Notes: a model not told the origin generated them from the letters alone. Positions 1-9,421 are shown, counted from the stretch's first letter. The stretch is 64,000 nt of DNA from an uncultured Bacteroidales bacterium (GCA_937916465.1 CALFTK010000011.1:1-64000), one strand, 5' to 3'. A program made the numbers and translations.

Positions 1-995
1 AAGCTCATATCGCCACCGCAAAGATGTAGGATTCTGTATGGGAGTTCCAACTTTTGGAGAAGTCCTTCTACATGCGCCAACATCTCTTTATGGCTCTCTT
101 TACTGTGTTGTGGAGTATCTATGCGTACTATCTCAACTTTTGAGAATTCGTGCAGACGGTTCAAACCGCGAACATCCTTACCGTATGAACCTGCTTCGCG
201 ACGGAAACACTGTGTGTATGCACAATTCTTGATAGGTAATTGTTTTTCGTCCAGAATTACGTCTCTGTAAATGTTTGTAACAGGAACTTCGGCTGTTGGA
301 ATAAGATATAAATCGTCCAACTGGCAGTGGTACATCTGTCCCTCTTTGTCGGGTAACTGACCTGTGCCGTAGCCTGAATCCTGATTAACAACAGTAGGAG
401 GCATAATCTCTGTATATCCGGCTTTAGTGGCTTCGTCCAGGAAGAAGTCTATCAATGCTCTCTGCAGACGTGCACCTTTGCCAATATATACAGGGAAACC
501 TGCGCCTGTTATTTTAACACCTAATTCCCAATCTATCAGGTTGTATTTACGTGCCAATTCCCAGTGTGGAAGAACATCGTCTGGAAGGGTAGGGATATTT
601 TCTACCTGTTTTGCTATAACATTGTCTTCAGCTGTCTTACCTTCCGGAACGTCATCGTAAGGAATGTTTGGAACAGTGTAAAGAAGTGCTTGTATTTCAT
701 TTTCAGCATTGGTCATAGCAGATTCAAGTTCCTTGTTTGTCTCTTTAAGTATAGCAACCTGAGCTTTGATTTTTTCTGCTTCTTCTGCCTGACCGGCTTT
801 CATTAACTGGCCTATACCTGCTGCAAGTTTTTTGCTTTCAGCCAGATTGTTATCTAACTGAGCCTGTGACTTTTTACGGATATTGTTCAGTTCTATAATT
901 TTGTTTATAACCTCTTCAGCATTTGAAAAATGCTTCTTCTTCAGACCTTTCAATACTAATTCAGTCTGTTCTGTTATCTGTTTTATTGTGAGCAT
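1..995 (-). CDS. serS: Serine--tRNA ligase, C-terminus cut by window edge
   Basis: Charges tRNA-Ser with serine in the cytoplasm. About 331 residues are visible, starting MLTIKQITEQTELVLKGLKK at the ATG complementary to 993-995. The first ~110 residues are the long helical arm that binds the tRNA variable loop, rich in K, E and Q. The class II catalytic core follows, with the motif 2 region CFRREAGSYGKDVRGLNRLHEF near the left edge. Motif 3 lies outside the window. The gene is downstream of rplU-rpmA on the same strand but separated from it by a strong hairpin terminator. A weak -7-like TATCTTTA on the minus strand (1014-1021) could start its own transcript. Identity is secure from the domain order and length. 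Confidence 0.95.
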   Translation of the reverse strand, partial: MLTIKQITEQTELVLKGLKKKHFSNAEEVINKIIELNNIRKKSQAQLDNNLAESKKLAAGIGQLMKAGQAEEAEKIKAQVAILKETNKELESAMTNAENEIQALLYTVPNIPYDDVPEGKTAEDNVIAKQVENIPTLPDDVLPHWELARKYNLIDWELGVKITGAGFPVYIGKGARLQRALIDFFLDEATKAGYTEIMPPTVVNQDSGYGTGQLPDKEGQMYHCQLDDLYLIPTAEVPVTNIYRDVILDEKQLPIKNCAYTQCFRREAGSYGKDVRGLNRLHEFSKVEIVRIDTPQHSKESHKEMLAHVEGLLQKLELPYRILHLCGGDMS

Positions 996-1020
996 TGTTC
1001 TTACCGATTATATTAAAGAT

Positions 1021-1052
1021 AAAAAAGGCTCACAATGATAGTGAGCCTTTTT
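1021..1052 (-). terminator. Terminator after rpmA
   Basis: A perfect inverted repeat (AAAAAGGCTCAC, 7-base loop, GTGAGCCTTTTT) ends in a T run on both strands, so it could stop transcription either way. On the minus strand it ends the rplU-rpmA transcript, 14 bases after the rpmA stop and just before serS. Confidence 0.88.
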
Positions 1053-1065
1053 GTATTGTTCGTTT

Positions 1066-1335
1066 TTAGGCTTCAGCTTTTTCTAATGGAATAACTGAAA
1101 CATAACTCTTGTCGTTGCGTCCTTTTTTGAACTGTACTGTTCCATCAACAAGTGCAAACAGAGTATGATCTTTACCCATACCTATGTTGTCACCAGGATG
1201 ATGTGATGTACCACGCTGACGTACTATAATGTTGCCTGCTTTAGCAAACTGTCCGCCCCAAATTTTAACGCCGAGACGCTTACTAGCTGACTCACGTCCG
1301 TTCTTAGAACTACCTACACCTTTTTTATGTGCCAT
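1066..1335 (-). CDS. rpmA: 50S ribosomal protein L27
   Basis: Large-subunit ribosomal protein at the peptidyl-transferase centre. It has 89 residues, the usual length. It begins MAHKKGVGSSKNGRESASKR and carries the conserved GVKIWGGQFAKAGNIIVRQRG core and the PGDNIGMGKDHTLFALVDG segment. There is no cleavable N-terminal extension, unlike the Firmicutes form. It lies 21 bases after rplU in the usual L21-L27 pair and is followed by a terminator. Confidence 0.98.
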   Translation of the reverse strand: MAHKKGVGSSKNGRESASKRLGVKIWGGQFAKAGNIIVRQRGTSHHPGDNIGMGKDHTLFALVDGTVQFKKGRNDKSYVSVIPLEKAEA

Positions 1336-1356
1336 ATCTTCTTCGTTTTTTTAGGG

Positions 1357-1674
1357 TTATGCTATAACTTCTTTAACAAACAACTCTGTAAACTGCTGGC
1401 GATGACCATTCAATTTACGATAGCCTTTTCTACGTCTTTTGTGGAATACAAGAACCTTATCACCCTTTACAAGAGCGCTCTTTACTTCACAAACTACTTT
1501 TGCACCTTCGATGGTTGGAGTGCCAATAACAATCTGGCCATCTTTGTCTGCAAGAAGAATTTTACCGAACTCTACTGTTGCACCGTTTTCTGCATTCTGG
1601 ATGTGGTGCACGAACAGCTTCTTACCCTGTTCAATTTTGAACTGCTGTCCCTGAATCTCTGCGATTACGTACAT
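1357..1674 (-). CDS. rplU: 50S ribosomal protein L21
   Basis: Large-subunit ribosomal protein binding 23S rRNA. It has 105 residues, starts MYVIAEIQGQQFKIEQGKKL, and has the RRRKGYRKLNGHRQQFTEL tail typical of the family. It is the first gene of the rplU-rpmA operon. Its own promoter lies about 90 bases upstream and leaves an ~80-base leader with a possible hairpin. Confidence 0.98.
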   Translation of the reverse strand: MYVIAEIQGQQFKIEQGKKLFVHHIQNAENGATVEFGKILLADKDGQIVIGTPTIEGAKVVCEVKSALVKGDKVLVFHKRRRKGYRKLNGHRQQFTELFVKEVIA

Positions 1675-1762
1675 TTTTTTTATTCGCTTTATTCGTTTCT
1701 CCGTGAGGTGGTTAACTAACCTCTGTCAACTCTTTTTCGACCCCTGCGGACTAAATCGGTTG

Positions 1763-1793
1763 CAAAAGTACTGCTTTGCTTTCAAACAGCAAA
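1763..1793 (-). promoter_or_regulatory. Promoter of rplU-rpmA
   Basis: On the minus strand TTTG (1790-1793), 19 bases, then TACTTTTG (1763-1770) matches the Bacteroidota housekeeping promoter TTTG-N19-21-TAnnTTTG. Transcription should start near 1757, giving a leader of roughly 80 bases before rplU. That leader contains the inverted repeat GAGGT/ACCTC at 1705-1723. Confidence 0.8.
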
Positions 1794-1823
1794 ATTAATA
1801 TACTCTTTTTTTCTTAATTATTT

Positions 1824-4157
1824 TTAAGTAAGTTCATTCAGTATGTTTGCGGCAGTCAGAGCATCTTTTGCATAATAATCTGCCTTTATGTCTGTGGCAA
1901 TATCCTGTGTAAGTACTGCACCACCTACTATAATTGGGCAAGGTACATTATTCTGATGCAAATATTCTATGGTTTCACGCATGGAATCTACAGTGGTAGT
2001 CATCAATGCGCTTAACCCTATAGCCAAAGCCCCTGTTTCCAAATAAGTGTTGTAAATATCCTCTTTGGAAACGTTCTTGCCTAAATCCTTTACCGGGTAA
2101 CCATAGCTTTCAAGTACCACCTTAACAATGTTCTTGCCTATATCGTGAACATCGCCTTTTACTGTTGCTATAATAACTGGCGCTTTGTCCTGAATTTCTG
2201 TTGAACTTTTACTGCTCTTTTCTGCTGCAAGAATATCGAAAGCGCGTTTTGCGGCTTCTGCAGAACGTATCAGCTGAGGCATAAATATTCTATTTGTTTC
2301 AAATCTGTTGCCTACCTCTTGCAATGCAGGAATAAGTATGTTGTTTATTATGTGGTCACTATCATTTAAAGTGAGTTCTTTTTCAATACCGGCAGAAATA
2401 TGTTCTTTAAGTCCATTTACAATGGCATCAAAAAGTGAAGTTTCGTTATTATCGGTATCCTCTTTTATGGTGTTGAAATCTATATAGTTCTGGCATTTGT
2501 CATCTTTTCCGGTAAGAACCATATATGATTTTACCACCTCCATTGTGTCTTTATCCAATGGGTTCATAATAGGTATATCAAGACCATTTTCTAATGCCAA
2601 AGCTAAGAATGTACGGTTTAGATATGCTCTTTCAGGCAGTCCGAACGATACGTTTGATAATCCTATTGTGGTTAGGAAACCCATATTGTGCAGTGCAGAA
2701 AGGGTATCTAAAGTAATTCTTCCGTACTGCTGATTTGACGATACAGCCATAACAAGACCATCGAACACCAATAATCTTTTATCGATGCCAAGTCTTTCTG
2801 CTTCGCAGATAATGTTTTTTGCAATGGCTACTCTGCCTTCTGCACTTTCCGGAATGCCGTTCTCATTTAGCGGTAGTGCTACAACCGGTGTATTGAATCT
2901 TGCAATAAGAGGGAGTAGGGCGTTCATGCTATCGGCATCGCCATTTACGGAATTGATCATAGGAACTCCGTTGTATAATCTGATAGCCTCTTTTAAAGCA
3001 TTGCTGTTAGAACTGTCAAGTTGAAGAGGTAAATCACAAACTTCCTGTATCTTTTTTACAGCATTGCAAAGTAGTGCGGTTTCGTTGCAATTGGGAATAC
3101 CTACATTCAAGTCCAGGAAGTCGGCTCCGCTCTCTTTTTGAGCTAAAGCCTCTTGTTGCAGATATGAATAGTTCTCTTCTGTAAGAGCCTGTTTTAACTT
3201 CTTCTTACCGGTTGGGTTCAGCCTTTCTCCGCAAATTACACCTTTGTCTAATTTTACAAGTTGTGTTGAAGAACAGATATATGTGCCGTTTATGGTTGAT
3301 ACTCCTTTTGACGGCTTGTTTTTATATGTGTCTGCTACAATTTTAATAGTGGATGGTGAAGTTCCGCAACATCCGCCAACTATGTTTGCACCTGCTTCTA
3401 TAAATTTTCCGCACCATTCTGAAAACATTTCATCGGTATAGTTATATACCACTTTGCCGTTTATGAGTTGCGGCAGTCCTTTGTTGGCCTGTGCCAGTAG
3501 GGGCACAGATGCAAAAGGTTTCATGCGTTTGACAACTTCCAATACAATGTTGGGTGATTCCGAACAGTTTACACCTAAAACATCTACGCCTAATGATGAT
3601 AATGTTAGAGCAACAATTTCCGGAGTTGATCCGGATAATGTGTGAAGTGTGCTGTCAAAAGTCATTGTGGCAAAGACCGGAAGGCTGCAATTCTCCTTTA
3701 TGGCCAATATTGCGGCTTTAATTTCATAAAGGTCGGCAAAGGTTTCAAGCAGATAGCCATCTACTTTAGATGCTGTATATTCCACTATCTGACGGAAGTT
3801 ATTGTACGCTTCCTGGAATGTGTATTCTCCAATGGGTTCCATAAGTCTGCCAGTTGGAGAAATGTCGAAAATTACACTTGCACCATTTGCTACTGCTTTG
3901 GCGTTTGCAATAGCAGCATCTGCTACTGTTTGCCAACTGTACCTGGTTGATTCCCATTTGGCAGGATTTGTTCCAAAAGTATTTGTGGTAATATAGTCTG
4001 CTCCGGCTGCTACATAATCAGACTGTAATTTGCGGACTGCATCCGGTGCTACTATGTTTAATATATCTATTGAATCATGCTCTGCTTGTGGCAGTTTGGA
4101 GAGCTCAGTGCCCGTTGCACCATCGAATATCTTAATCAGCTCTTTGCTTGTAATCAT
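1824..4157 (-). CDS. metH: Cobalamin-dependent methionine synthase, three-domain form
   Basis: Transfers a methyl group from 5-methyl-tetrahydrofolate through cobalamin to homocysteine. Domains in order are: homocysteine methyltransferase (about 1-290, zinc cysteines in GVNCSESP and GGCCGTSP); pterin-binding barrel (about 305-560, LNPTGKKKLKQAL and DLNVGIP); four-helix B12 cap (about 580-650); and B12-binding Rossmann domain with the cobalt-ligating D669-x-H671-x-x-G674. The protein ends at 777 residues directly after the B12 domain. The S-adenosylmethionine-binding reactivation domain of E. coli MetH (1,227 residues) is missing, as in the Thermotoga-type enzyme. Reductive reactivation must then come from a separate protein, and none is visible here. 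metF is 18 bases upstream, so the pair is an operon. Confidence 0.93.
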   Translation of the reverse strand: MITSKELIKIFDGATGTELSKLPQAEHDSIDILNIVAPDAVRKLQSDYVAAGADYITTNTFGTNPAKWESTRYSWQTVADAAIANAKAVANGASVIFDISPTGRLMEPIGEYTFQEAYNNFRQIVEYTASKVDGYLLETFADLYEIKAAILAIKENCSLPVFATMTFDSTLHTLSGSTPEIVALTLSSLGVDVLGVNCSESPNIVLEVVKRMKPFASVPLLAQANKGLPQLINGKVVYNYTDEMFSEWCGKFIEAGANIVGGCCGTSPSTIKIVADTYKNKPSKGVSTINGTYICSSTQLVKLDKGVICGERLNPTGKKKLKQALTEENYSYLQQEALAQKESGADFLDLNVGIPNCNETALLCNAVKKIQEVCDLPLQLDSSNSNALKEAIRLYNGVPMINSVNGDADSMNALLPLIARFNTPVVALPLNENGIPESAEGRVAIAKNIICEAERLGIDKRLLVFDGLVMAVSSNQQYGRITLDTLSALHNMGFLTTIGLSNVSFGLPERAYLNRTFLALALENGLDIPIMNPLDKDTMEVVKSYMVLTGKDDKCQNYIDFNTIKEDTDNNETSLFDAIVNGLKEHISAGIEKELTLNDSDHIINNILIPALQEVGNRFETNRIFMPQLIRSAEAAKRAFDILAAEKSSKSSTEIQDKAPVIIATVKGDVHDIGKNIVKVVLESYGYPVKDLGKNVSKEDIYNTYLETGALAIGLSALMTTTVDSMRETIEYLHQNNVPCPIIVGGAVLTQDIATDIKADYYAKDALTAANILNELT

Positions 4158-4175
4158 ATTATGCCTATTCTTGTT

Positions 4176-5060
4176 TTATTTGAAATACTCAGTTGCTACG
4201 TATTTGATGTTGTCTATCAGTTTGGTTATAAAACCACTTTTGTTCATAGAATAGATGTGAATACCATCTACATCGTGGGCTATCAGATCCAGAATCTGAT
4301 AACTGGTAAATATAAGACCTATCTCTTCGAGTGCAGTCTTATCGTCTTTATACTTGTCAAAATAGTTGCGTAGTTTAAGCGGGACATTGCAGCCTGTAAT
4401 CTGAATCATTCTGTCCAACTGATTGTAGTTTGTTACAGGCATTATACCCGGTATAATTGGGGCTGTTACACCTGCATTTCTTGCAGCAAGAAGAAATTGA
4501 TAAAAAGCTTCATTGTCAAAAAACAACTGGGATGTAAAGAATGACATTCCGGCATCCTGTTTTTTCTTTAAGTTGTCTATATCTTCACGCATACTAAAGG
4601 CTTCCGGATGTTTTTCCGGGTAGCATGCTCCTGCTGTCATAAAGGTTCCCGGTCGGCTTGCGTGAATATATTCTGCCAGATCGGAAGCGTGTTTGAAATC
4701 TGTGAATATTGGCTGATTGTTGTCTTTAGGAATATCACCACGTAGTGTTAAGATATTCTCTATTCCGGCTGCATTGAGTTCGTTACAGATTGAATCGACT
4801 TTGTCTTTTGTTGATGCTACACAAGTGAAGTGCGCCAATGGTTCTGCATTGGTGTTATTCTTTATGTGGCTTGCTATAGCTACTGTGTTGCTTAATGTGT
4901 TGCCTAAAGCACCATATGTAACACTGATAAAATCGGGGTTAAGAGCATCCATTGCCGAGATGGTCTTTTCAATCAATGTGAACTTTTCATCTTCTCTTTT
5001 TGGAGGGAAGATTTCAAATGATAATGTTTTCTTGCGAGCTAAAATATCAGAAATTTTCAT
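4176..5060 (-). CDS. metF: Methylenetetrahydrofolate reductase
   Basis: Reduces 5,10-methylene- to 5-methyl-tetrahydrofolate with an FAD cofactor, supplying the methyl donor for the adjacent metH. The 294 residues match the bacterial single-domain (beta/alpha)8 form. It starts MKISDILARKKTLSFEIFPP, where the conserved Glu of FEIFPPK is the catalytic acid. ILTLRGDIP, the AGACYPEKHPEA segment and TSQLFFDNEAFYQF are further family blocks. It is the first gene of metF-metH, with a leader of about 80 bases in which no SAM or cobalamin riboswitch was recognised. Confidence 0.96.
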   Translation of the reverse strand: MKISDILARKKTLSFEIFPPKREDEKFTLIEKTISAMDALNPDFISVTYGALGNTLSNTVAIASHIKNNTNAEPLAHFTCVASTKDKVDSICNELNAAGIENILTLRGDIPKDNNQPIFTDFKHASDLAEYIHASRPGTFMTAGACYPEKHPEAFSMREDIDNLKKKQDAGMSFFTSQLFFDNEAFYQFLLAARNAGVTAPIIPGIMPVTNYNQLDRMIQITGCNVPLKLRNYFDKYKDDKTALEEIGLIFTSYQILDLIAHDVDGIHIYSMNKSGFITKLIDNIKYVATEYFK

Positions 5061-5149
5061 TCAAATAATAAGTTATGTGCTAATGATATAGTGTATCAAG
5101 CACAATGTTAAACAAACAAATAAATATATAGTAAATTTCTGGTCGGCTG

Positions 5150-5157
5150 CGAAGGTA
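5150..5157 (-). promoter_or_regulatory. Likely -7 box for metF-metH
   Basis: TACCTTCG on the minus strand is a TTCG variant of the TAnnTTTG box, like the one before nqrA. It lies about 90 bases upstream of metF. No convincing -33 TTTG was seen at the usual distance. Confidence 0.5.
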
Positions 5158-5241
5158 GTGATTTTATATGAAAAATTGGGCAATTAATCCTGAAAAAGAT
5201 AATTTGCCCAATTATGGAACTATGTAGTGAAACTAAATTTC

Positions 5242-6177
5242 TTATCCCAATTCCTGAAGATAGCGTTCCGCTTCCATGGCTGCTTTTGCACCGCTGGCAG
5301 CAGCAATGATTGCCTGACGATAGCGTGGGTCGGCTACATCGCCTGCGGCATAAACACCCGGAATAGCTGTGCATGGAGTATCTGCTATGGTTTTTATATA
5401 ACCTATGCTGTCGGTTTCCAGATACTCTTTGAATAGTTCTGAATTTGGATTGTGGCCAATCGCCAAGAAGAACCCATCTATCTCTTTTTCATAATGAGAT
5501 TCGTCTTCCTTCCCAAGATTCTTGACTAATTTCATACCTTGTACTTTGCTTTCACCAAACAGTCCTTCAACATTATGGTTAAACAGAACTTCAATTTTTG
5601 GATTGTTCAGTACTCGTTTTTGCATAATGTCGCTGGCACGCAGGAAATCTTTTCTTACTACCAGATAGACCTTTTCGGCTAGTGTGGAAAGATATGATGC
5701 CTCTTCGCAAGCAGTGTCTCCACCACCAACAACAGCAACAATCTTTTTTCTGTAGAAGAAACCATCACATGTTGCACAAGCGCTTACACCACGTCCTGCA
5801 TACTTCTTTTCATCTTCCAAACCCAGATATTTAGCGGATGCACCGGTACAAATTATTACAGTGTCAGCCTCTATTTGAGTATTGTCATCTATATATATAT
5901 TATAAGGTGATGAACTCAAGTCTGCTTTTGTTACTGTTCCCATTCTAATCTCAGTGCCGAATCTTTCGGCTTGACGGCGAATGTCATCCATCATGTCAAA
6001 ACCATTTACACCATCAGGATATCCCGGGAAATTTTCAACTTCGGATGTAGTTGTCAGTTGACCACCTGATAGATTGCCTTCATACAGAACAGGAGCAAGA
6101 TTAGCTCTTGAAGCGTATATTGCAGCGGTATAACCGGCAGGTCCTGAACCAATAATTAAACATTTTACTCTTTCCAT
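5242..6177 (-). CDS. trxB: Thioredoxin reductase
   Basis: NADPH-dependent FAD flavoprotein that reduces thioredoxin in the cytoplasm. It has 311 residues, the usual low-molecular-weight size. The N-terminal FAD motif is GSGPAG (11-16), the redox-active cysteines are C134-A-T-C137, the NADPH motif is VVGGGDTACEEA, and the C-terminal FAD motif is GVYAAGDV. It follows the LolA-like gene by 13 bases and is the last gene of the ftsK-lolA-trxB run. No thioredoxin gene is adjacent. Confidence 0.96.
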   Translation of the reverse strand: MERVKCLIIGSGPAGYTAAIYASRANLAPVLYEGNLSGGQLTTTSEVENFPGYPDGVNGFDMMDDIRRQAERFGTEIRMGTVTKADLSSSPYNIYIDDNTQIEADTVIICTGASAKYLGLEDEKKYAGRGVSACATCDGFFYRKKIVAVVGGGDTACEEASYLSTLAEKVYLVVRKDFLRASDIMQKRVLNNPKIEVLFNHNVEGLFGESKVQGMKLVKNLGKEDESHYEKEIDGFFLAIGHNPNSELFKEYLETDSIGYIKTIADTPCTAIPGVYAAGDVADPRYRQAIIAAASGAKAAMEAERYLQELG

Positions 6178-6190
6178 ATATAATACTTTT

Positions 6191-6832
6191 TTATCTCATA
6201 TCTACAATTTCTGCATCAGGATAGTTTGATGTAGGGCATTGGAAAGATTCCTTGTTTAACTCTATGCCACTTCTATAGTTTTTTATTGCAATAGCAATGT
6301 TTTGGGACTGGTTAAACCTATCTTTACCAATAATCTTTTCTATTTTGTATGTTTCGGGATTGTATAAAATCTCTATTAGCAGGTTTATATCTCCAATAAC
6401 AAGTTGTTGTGATGTTATGCTGATAGACTTTAAACCATCCTTATCGGCATTGGTTGTTACTGTCAATCCCGGTTGTTTGAATATGTTGAGTGGGTTGAAA
6501 AGTGCCACTTCATCTTTGTCGGGTGATGTTATGTATATCTCTTCATAGCCATTCATAGTGTTCATGGTCCATAGGGTAGTGCCGTCAAACCATAGTCTGA
6601 AAAGCGCAACATCTATTACAAAACACTCTTTGCTGATTTTTACTGTTCCTTTTGAATTACTGCCTAATACGGCATACGATGTATTGTCAGTTAGAACTAA
6701 ATCGGCAGTTACGCAGCAATCTTTTTCTAACTTCTCTGCAATGCTTTTTAAAACAGCATCCGGTGCTTGCTGGGCCTGCATGCCAATTGTGCCGGTCAGC
6801 AATAGTAGTAATGTTAAACAGATGTTTCTCAT
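6191..6832 (-). CDS. LolA-like outer-membrane lipoprotein carrier
   Basis: Probably a periplasmic chaperone that carries lipoproteins to the outer membrane. It has 213 residues with a clear signal peptide (MRNICLTLLLLLTGTIGMQA, cut before QQAP). The rest reads as the half-barrel LolA fold: repeated beta strands such as GTVKISKECFVIDVALFRLWFDGTTLW and a late IGKDRFNQSQNIAIAIKNYRSG block. Sequence similarity to E. coli LolA is low, as usual in Bacteroidota, so the call leans on the signal peptide, size, strand pattern and position directly behind ftsK (4-base gap), a recurring arrangement in this order. Confidence 0.75.
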   Translation of the reverse strand: MRNICLTLLLLLTGTIGMQAQQAPDAVLKSIAEKLEKDCCVTADLVLTDNTSYAVLGSNSKGTVKISKECFVIDVALFRLWFDGTTLWTMNTMNGYEEIYITSPDKDEVALFNPLNIFKQPGLTVTTNADKDGLKSISITSQQLVIGDINLLIEILYNPETYKIEKIIGKDRFNQSQNIAIAIKNYRSGIELNKESFQCPTSNYPDAEIVDMR

Positions 6833-6836
6833 AATG

Positions 6837-9263
6837 TTATCTGAAATTTTCCAAAATTCTATCTAAATCCATTTCGTCTGCGCAAAGTACCTGTCTGGGC
6901 TTGCTACCATCTGCTTTGCCTACAATACCTGCTTTTTCCAACTGGTCCATAAGACGTCCTGCACGGTTGTATCCTATTGCAAACTTACGCTGTATAAGCG
7001 AAGTGGAACCTTGTTGGTGTATTACTATCAAGCGGGCAGCCTCTTCAAAAAGTGAATCGAGTCTTGAAGAATCCAAACTTTCAGCAGAGGCAGATATCCC
7101 ATCACTCTCTTCTATCACTTCCGGTAGCATGTATGCATCAGTATAACCCTGCTGATTCTTAATGTAGTTACAGATGTTGGTAACTTCAGGAGTATCTACA
7201 AAAGCACACTGTACACGTACACATTCGCTACCCTGCATGAACAGTAAATCACCTCGACCTATTAGCTGGTTTGCGCCTGTCCTGTCAAGAATTGTCTTTG
7301 AATCAATCATTGATGTGGTTTTGAATGACATTCTTGCAGGGAAGTTTGCTTTGATGGTTCCTGTTACAATGTTTGTAGTAGGACGCTGTGTGGCAATGAT
7401 CATGTGCATACCTACGGCTCTGGCTTTTTGAGCTATGCGGGCTATTGGCATCTCAACCTCTTTGCCTGCTGTCATAATAAGGTCACCATATTCATCTATT
7501 ATCACTACTATGTATGGCATATATCTGTGACCTGCTGTAGGTAGCAGTTTTCTCTCTTTGAATAGCTCGTTATACTCTTTGACAGAACGTACACCTGCGT
7601 CTTTCAGTAATTTGTAACGGTCATCCATCTCTATACATAGTGATTTCAGGGTTTGAATTACTTTGCTGGTATCGGTAATAATAGCATCCTCTTCGTCGGG
7701 AAGTTTTGCCAAGAAATGCTTTACAATGGGAGAATATATACTGAATTCTACCATTTTAGGGTCAACCATTACAAGCTTTAATTCGGCAGGATGTTTTTTG
7801 TATAGCAATGATGTGATGATTGCATTCAATCCTACAGATTTACCCTGACCGGTAGCACCGGCAACAAGCAGGTGAGGCATCTTTGCCAAATCAAACATAA
7901 AGACTTCGTTCGTGATGGTTTTGCCCAATGCAACAGGTAGTTCGTATTTGCTTTCGGCAAACTTTTTGCTGCCAATAATTGATTCCATTGACACAATTAT
8001 TGGCTTTGCGTTAGGAACTTCTATACCAATAGTACCTTTGCCCGGTATGGGGGCTATTATTCTTATACCCAATGCTGCCAAACTTAATGCAATGTCATCT
8101 TCCAGATGCTTAATCTTGTTAATCTTTACACCGGCAGCCGGAGTAATTTCGTAAAGAGTGATAGTAGGGCCTACTGTAGCAGTAATGGAGTTGATCTCAA
8201 TTCCGAAGTTTCTTAGTGTTTGCGTAATTCGGGTTTTGTTGGCACTCTGCTCATCTTCGTCAATAGGAACCTGATTATTTTCATAATGTTTCAGCAAATT
8301 CAGTGTCGGAAATTTGTAATGTGATAGGTCCAATCTGGGATCGTATGGTTCCTGAAGTTTGCCTGTTGCCTTTTCGTCTTCTTCTGCTTTTATTACCTCC
8401 ATTGGGATATCATCAATATTGACCGCAGATTCGGAACTATCAGTTGAATTCTTCTTTTTAGCCGGCTCCAACTCTTTGTAATCATCGTCATCGTCGCTGA
8501 TTATATTTTCAATTTCTATTTCATTATCAACAATCGGTTCTTCAATAGGAGTGAAAATTTCAGTATTGAAAATCTCGAAATTCTCTTTGTTGTCTATGTT
8601 TTCAATCTCTGTATCTTCTTTGTTGTCGGTTCTTTTTCTTTTTAGTGATGTAAGTCTCTTTCTCACCCATTCTATAGTACTTCTGGTTAGATAAATGCAG
8701 AATAATAGCATGGTAAGCATTAGGATAAGAATTATACCCGGTGCGCCTACGTTGCCCTGTAACCACTCCAATATGGTCAATCCATGCATCCCTCCGGGAA
8801 TAATAAATGAATTCTTCATGATAATGGATAGAGTCCATTGTAGAAATACTGAACACCATATCATAAGAAATGAGCAGCTAATAAACCATTTTAATAGACG
8901 GAATTCTGCTACTTTCAGTAATCTTAGGCCAATAATCACCATGAAAATAGGTATCGCAATACTGGAGAATCCAAACCACTTATTAATAAGCAACTGTGCA
9001 ATTTTTGCACCTAATTTACCAGAGCTGTTGGCATAATCGGTTGCTTGTGCAGTAATTGATTCCATTGCGCTTTGGTCTATACCGCCTGTTGTCAAAAACG
9101 AGATGTATGATATTACTATAAAAATGGCCAAAACAATAACAACGGCTCCAATTATAAATGGAACAGTCTCATTATGAATAGCATTTGCCATTCTTTTGAA
9201 AATGGACATTTTTTCCGGCTCTTGTACTCCGCTCTTTGTTTTCTTTGTATTTTTTTGTTTCAT
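6837..9263 (-). CDS. ftsK: DNA translocase FtsK
   Basis: Septal DNA pump that clears chromosome termini during division. It has 808 residues. Membrane segments are near 35-57, 101-118, 126-148 and 175-193. An acidic low-complexity linker (about 213-300, many E and D) is shorter than the E. coli linker. The RecA-like motor has Walker A GATGQGKS at 469-476 and Walker B IIDEYGD near 588-594. A C-terminal gamma winged helix (GSTSLIQRKFAIGYNRAGRL) would read KOPS-type DNA signals. The promoter lies 26 bases upstream, and lolA and trxB follow closely. Confidence 0.96.
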   Translation of the reverse strand: MKQKNTKKTKSGVQEPEKMSIFKRMANAIHNETVPFIIGAVVIVLAIFIVISYISFLTTGGIDQSAMESITAQATDYANSSGKLGAKIAQLLINKWFGFSSIAIPIFMVIIGLRLLKVAEFRLLKWFISCSFLMIWCSVFLQWTLSIIMKNSFIIPGGMHGLTILEWLQGNVGAPGIILILMLTMLLFCIYLTRSTIEWVRKRLTSLKRKRTDNKEDTEIENIDNKENFEIFNTEIFTPIEEPIVDNEIEIENIISDDDDDYKELEPAKKKNSTDSSESAVNIDDIPMEVIKAEEDEKATGKLQEPYDPRLDLSHYKFPTLNLLKHYENNQVPIDEDEQSANKTRITQTLRNFGIEINSITATVGPTITLYEITPAAGVKINKIKHLEDDIALSLAALGIRIIAPIPGKGTIGIEVPNAKPIIVSMESIIGSKKFAESKYELPVALGKTITNEVFMFDLAKMPHLLVAGATGQGKSVGLNAIITSLLYKKHPAELKLVMVDPKMVEFSIYSPIVKHFLAKLPDEEDAIITDTSKVIQTLKSLCIEMDDRYKLLKDAGVRSVKEYNELFKERKLLPTAGHRYMPYIVVIIDEYGDLIMTAGKEVEMPIARIAQKARAVGMHMIIATQRPTTNIVTGTIKANFPARMSFKTTSMIDSKTILDRTGANQLIGRGDLLFMQGSECVRVQCAFVDTPEVTNICNYIKNQQGYTDAYMLPEVIEESDGISASAESLDSSRLDSLFEEAARLIVIHQQGSTSLIQRKFAIGYNRAGRLMDQLEKAGIVGKADGSKPRQVLCADEMDLDRILENFR

Positions 9264-9288
9264 AATATTTAATGACGTTTCAAGTTTG

Positions 9289-9319
9289 TAAAGTTAATAC
9301 AAACAGATTGGAGCACAAA
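9289..9319 (-). promoter_or_regulatory. Promoter of ftsK-lolA-trxB
   Basis: Minus strand TTTG (9316-9319), 19 bases, TAACTTTA (9289-9296). The -33 box is perfect and the -7 box has one difference from TAnnTTTG. The start codon follows about 26 bases later. Confidence 0.65.
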
Positions 9320-9421
9320 ATTTGTTTGCCGGTTTTTTGCAAAGAGATGACTCTATGTGACAGAATTGTTGTCTATACCAAATTTATTTCTGATTTACAT
9401 TCGGCTTGGTCTCTTTTTGAT

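Noticed and set aside
1327..1719. 130-codon frame opposite rplU
   Set aside because: It is antisense to a certain ribosomal protein gene, has a phenylalanine- and cysteine-rich composition unlike any family, and no promoter or ribosome binding site.
5061..5149. Possible SAM or cobalamin riboswitch before metF-metH
   Set aside because: I looked for the conserved boxes of both classes in the leader and saw none.
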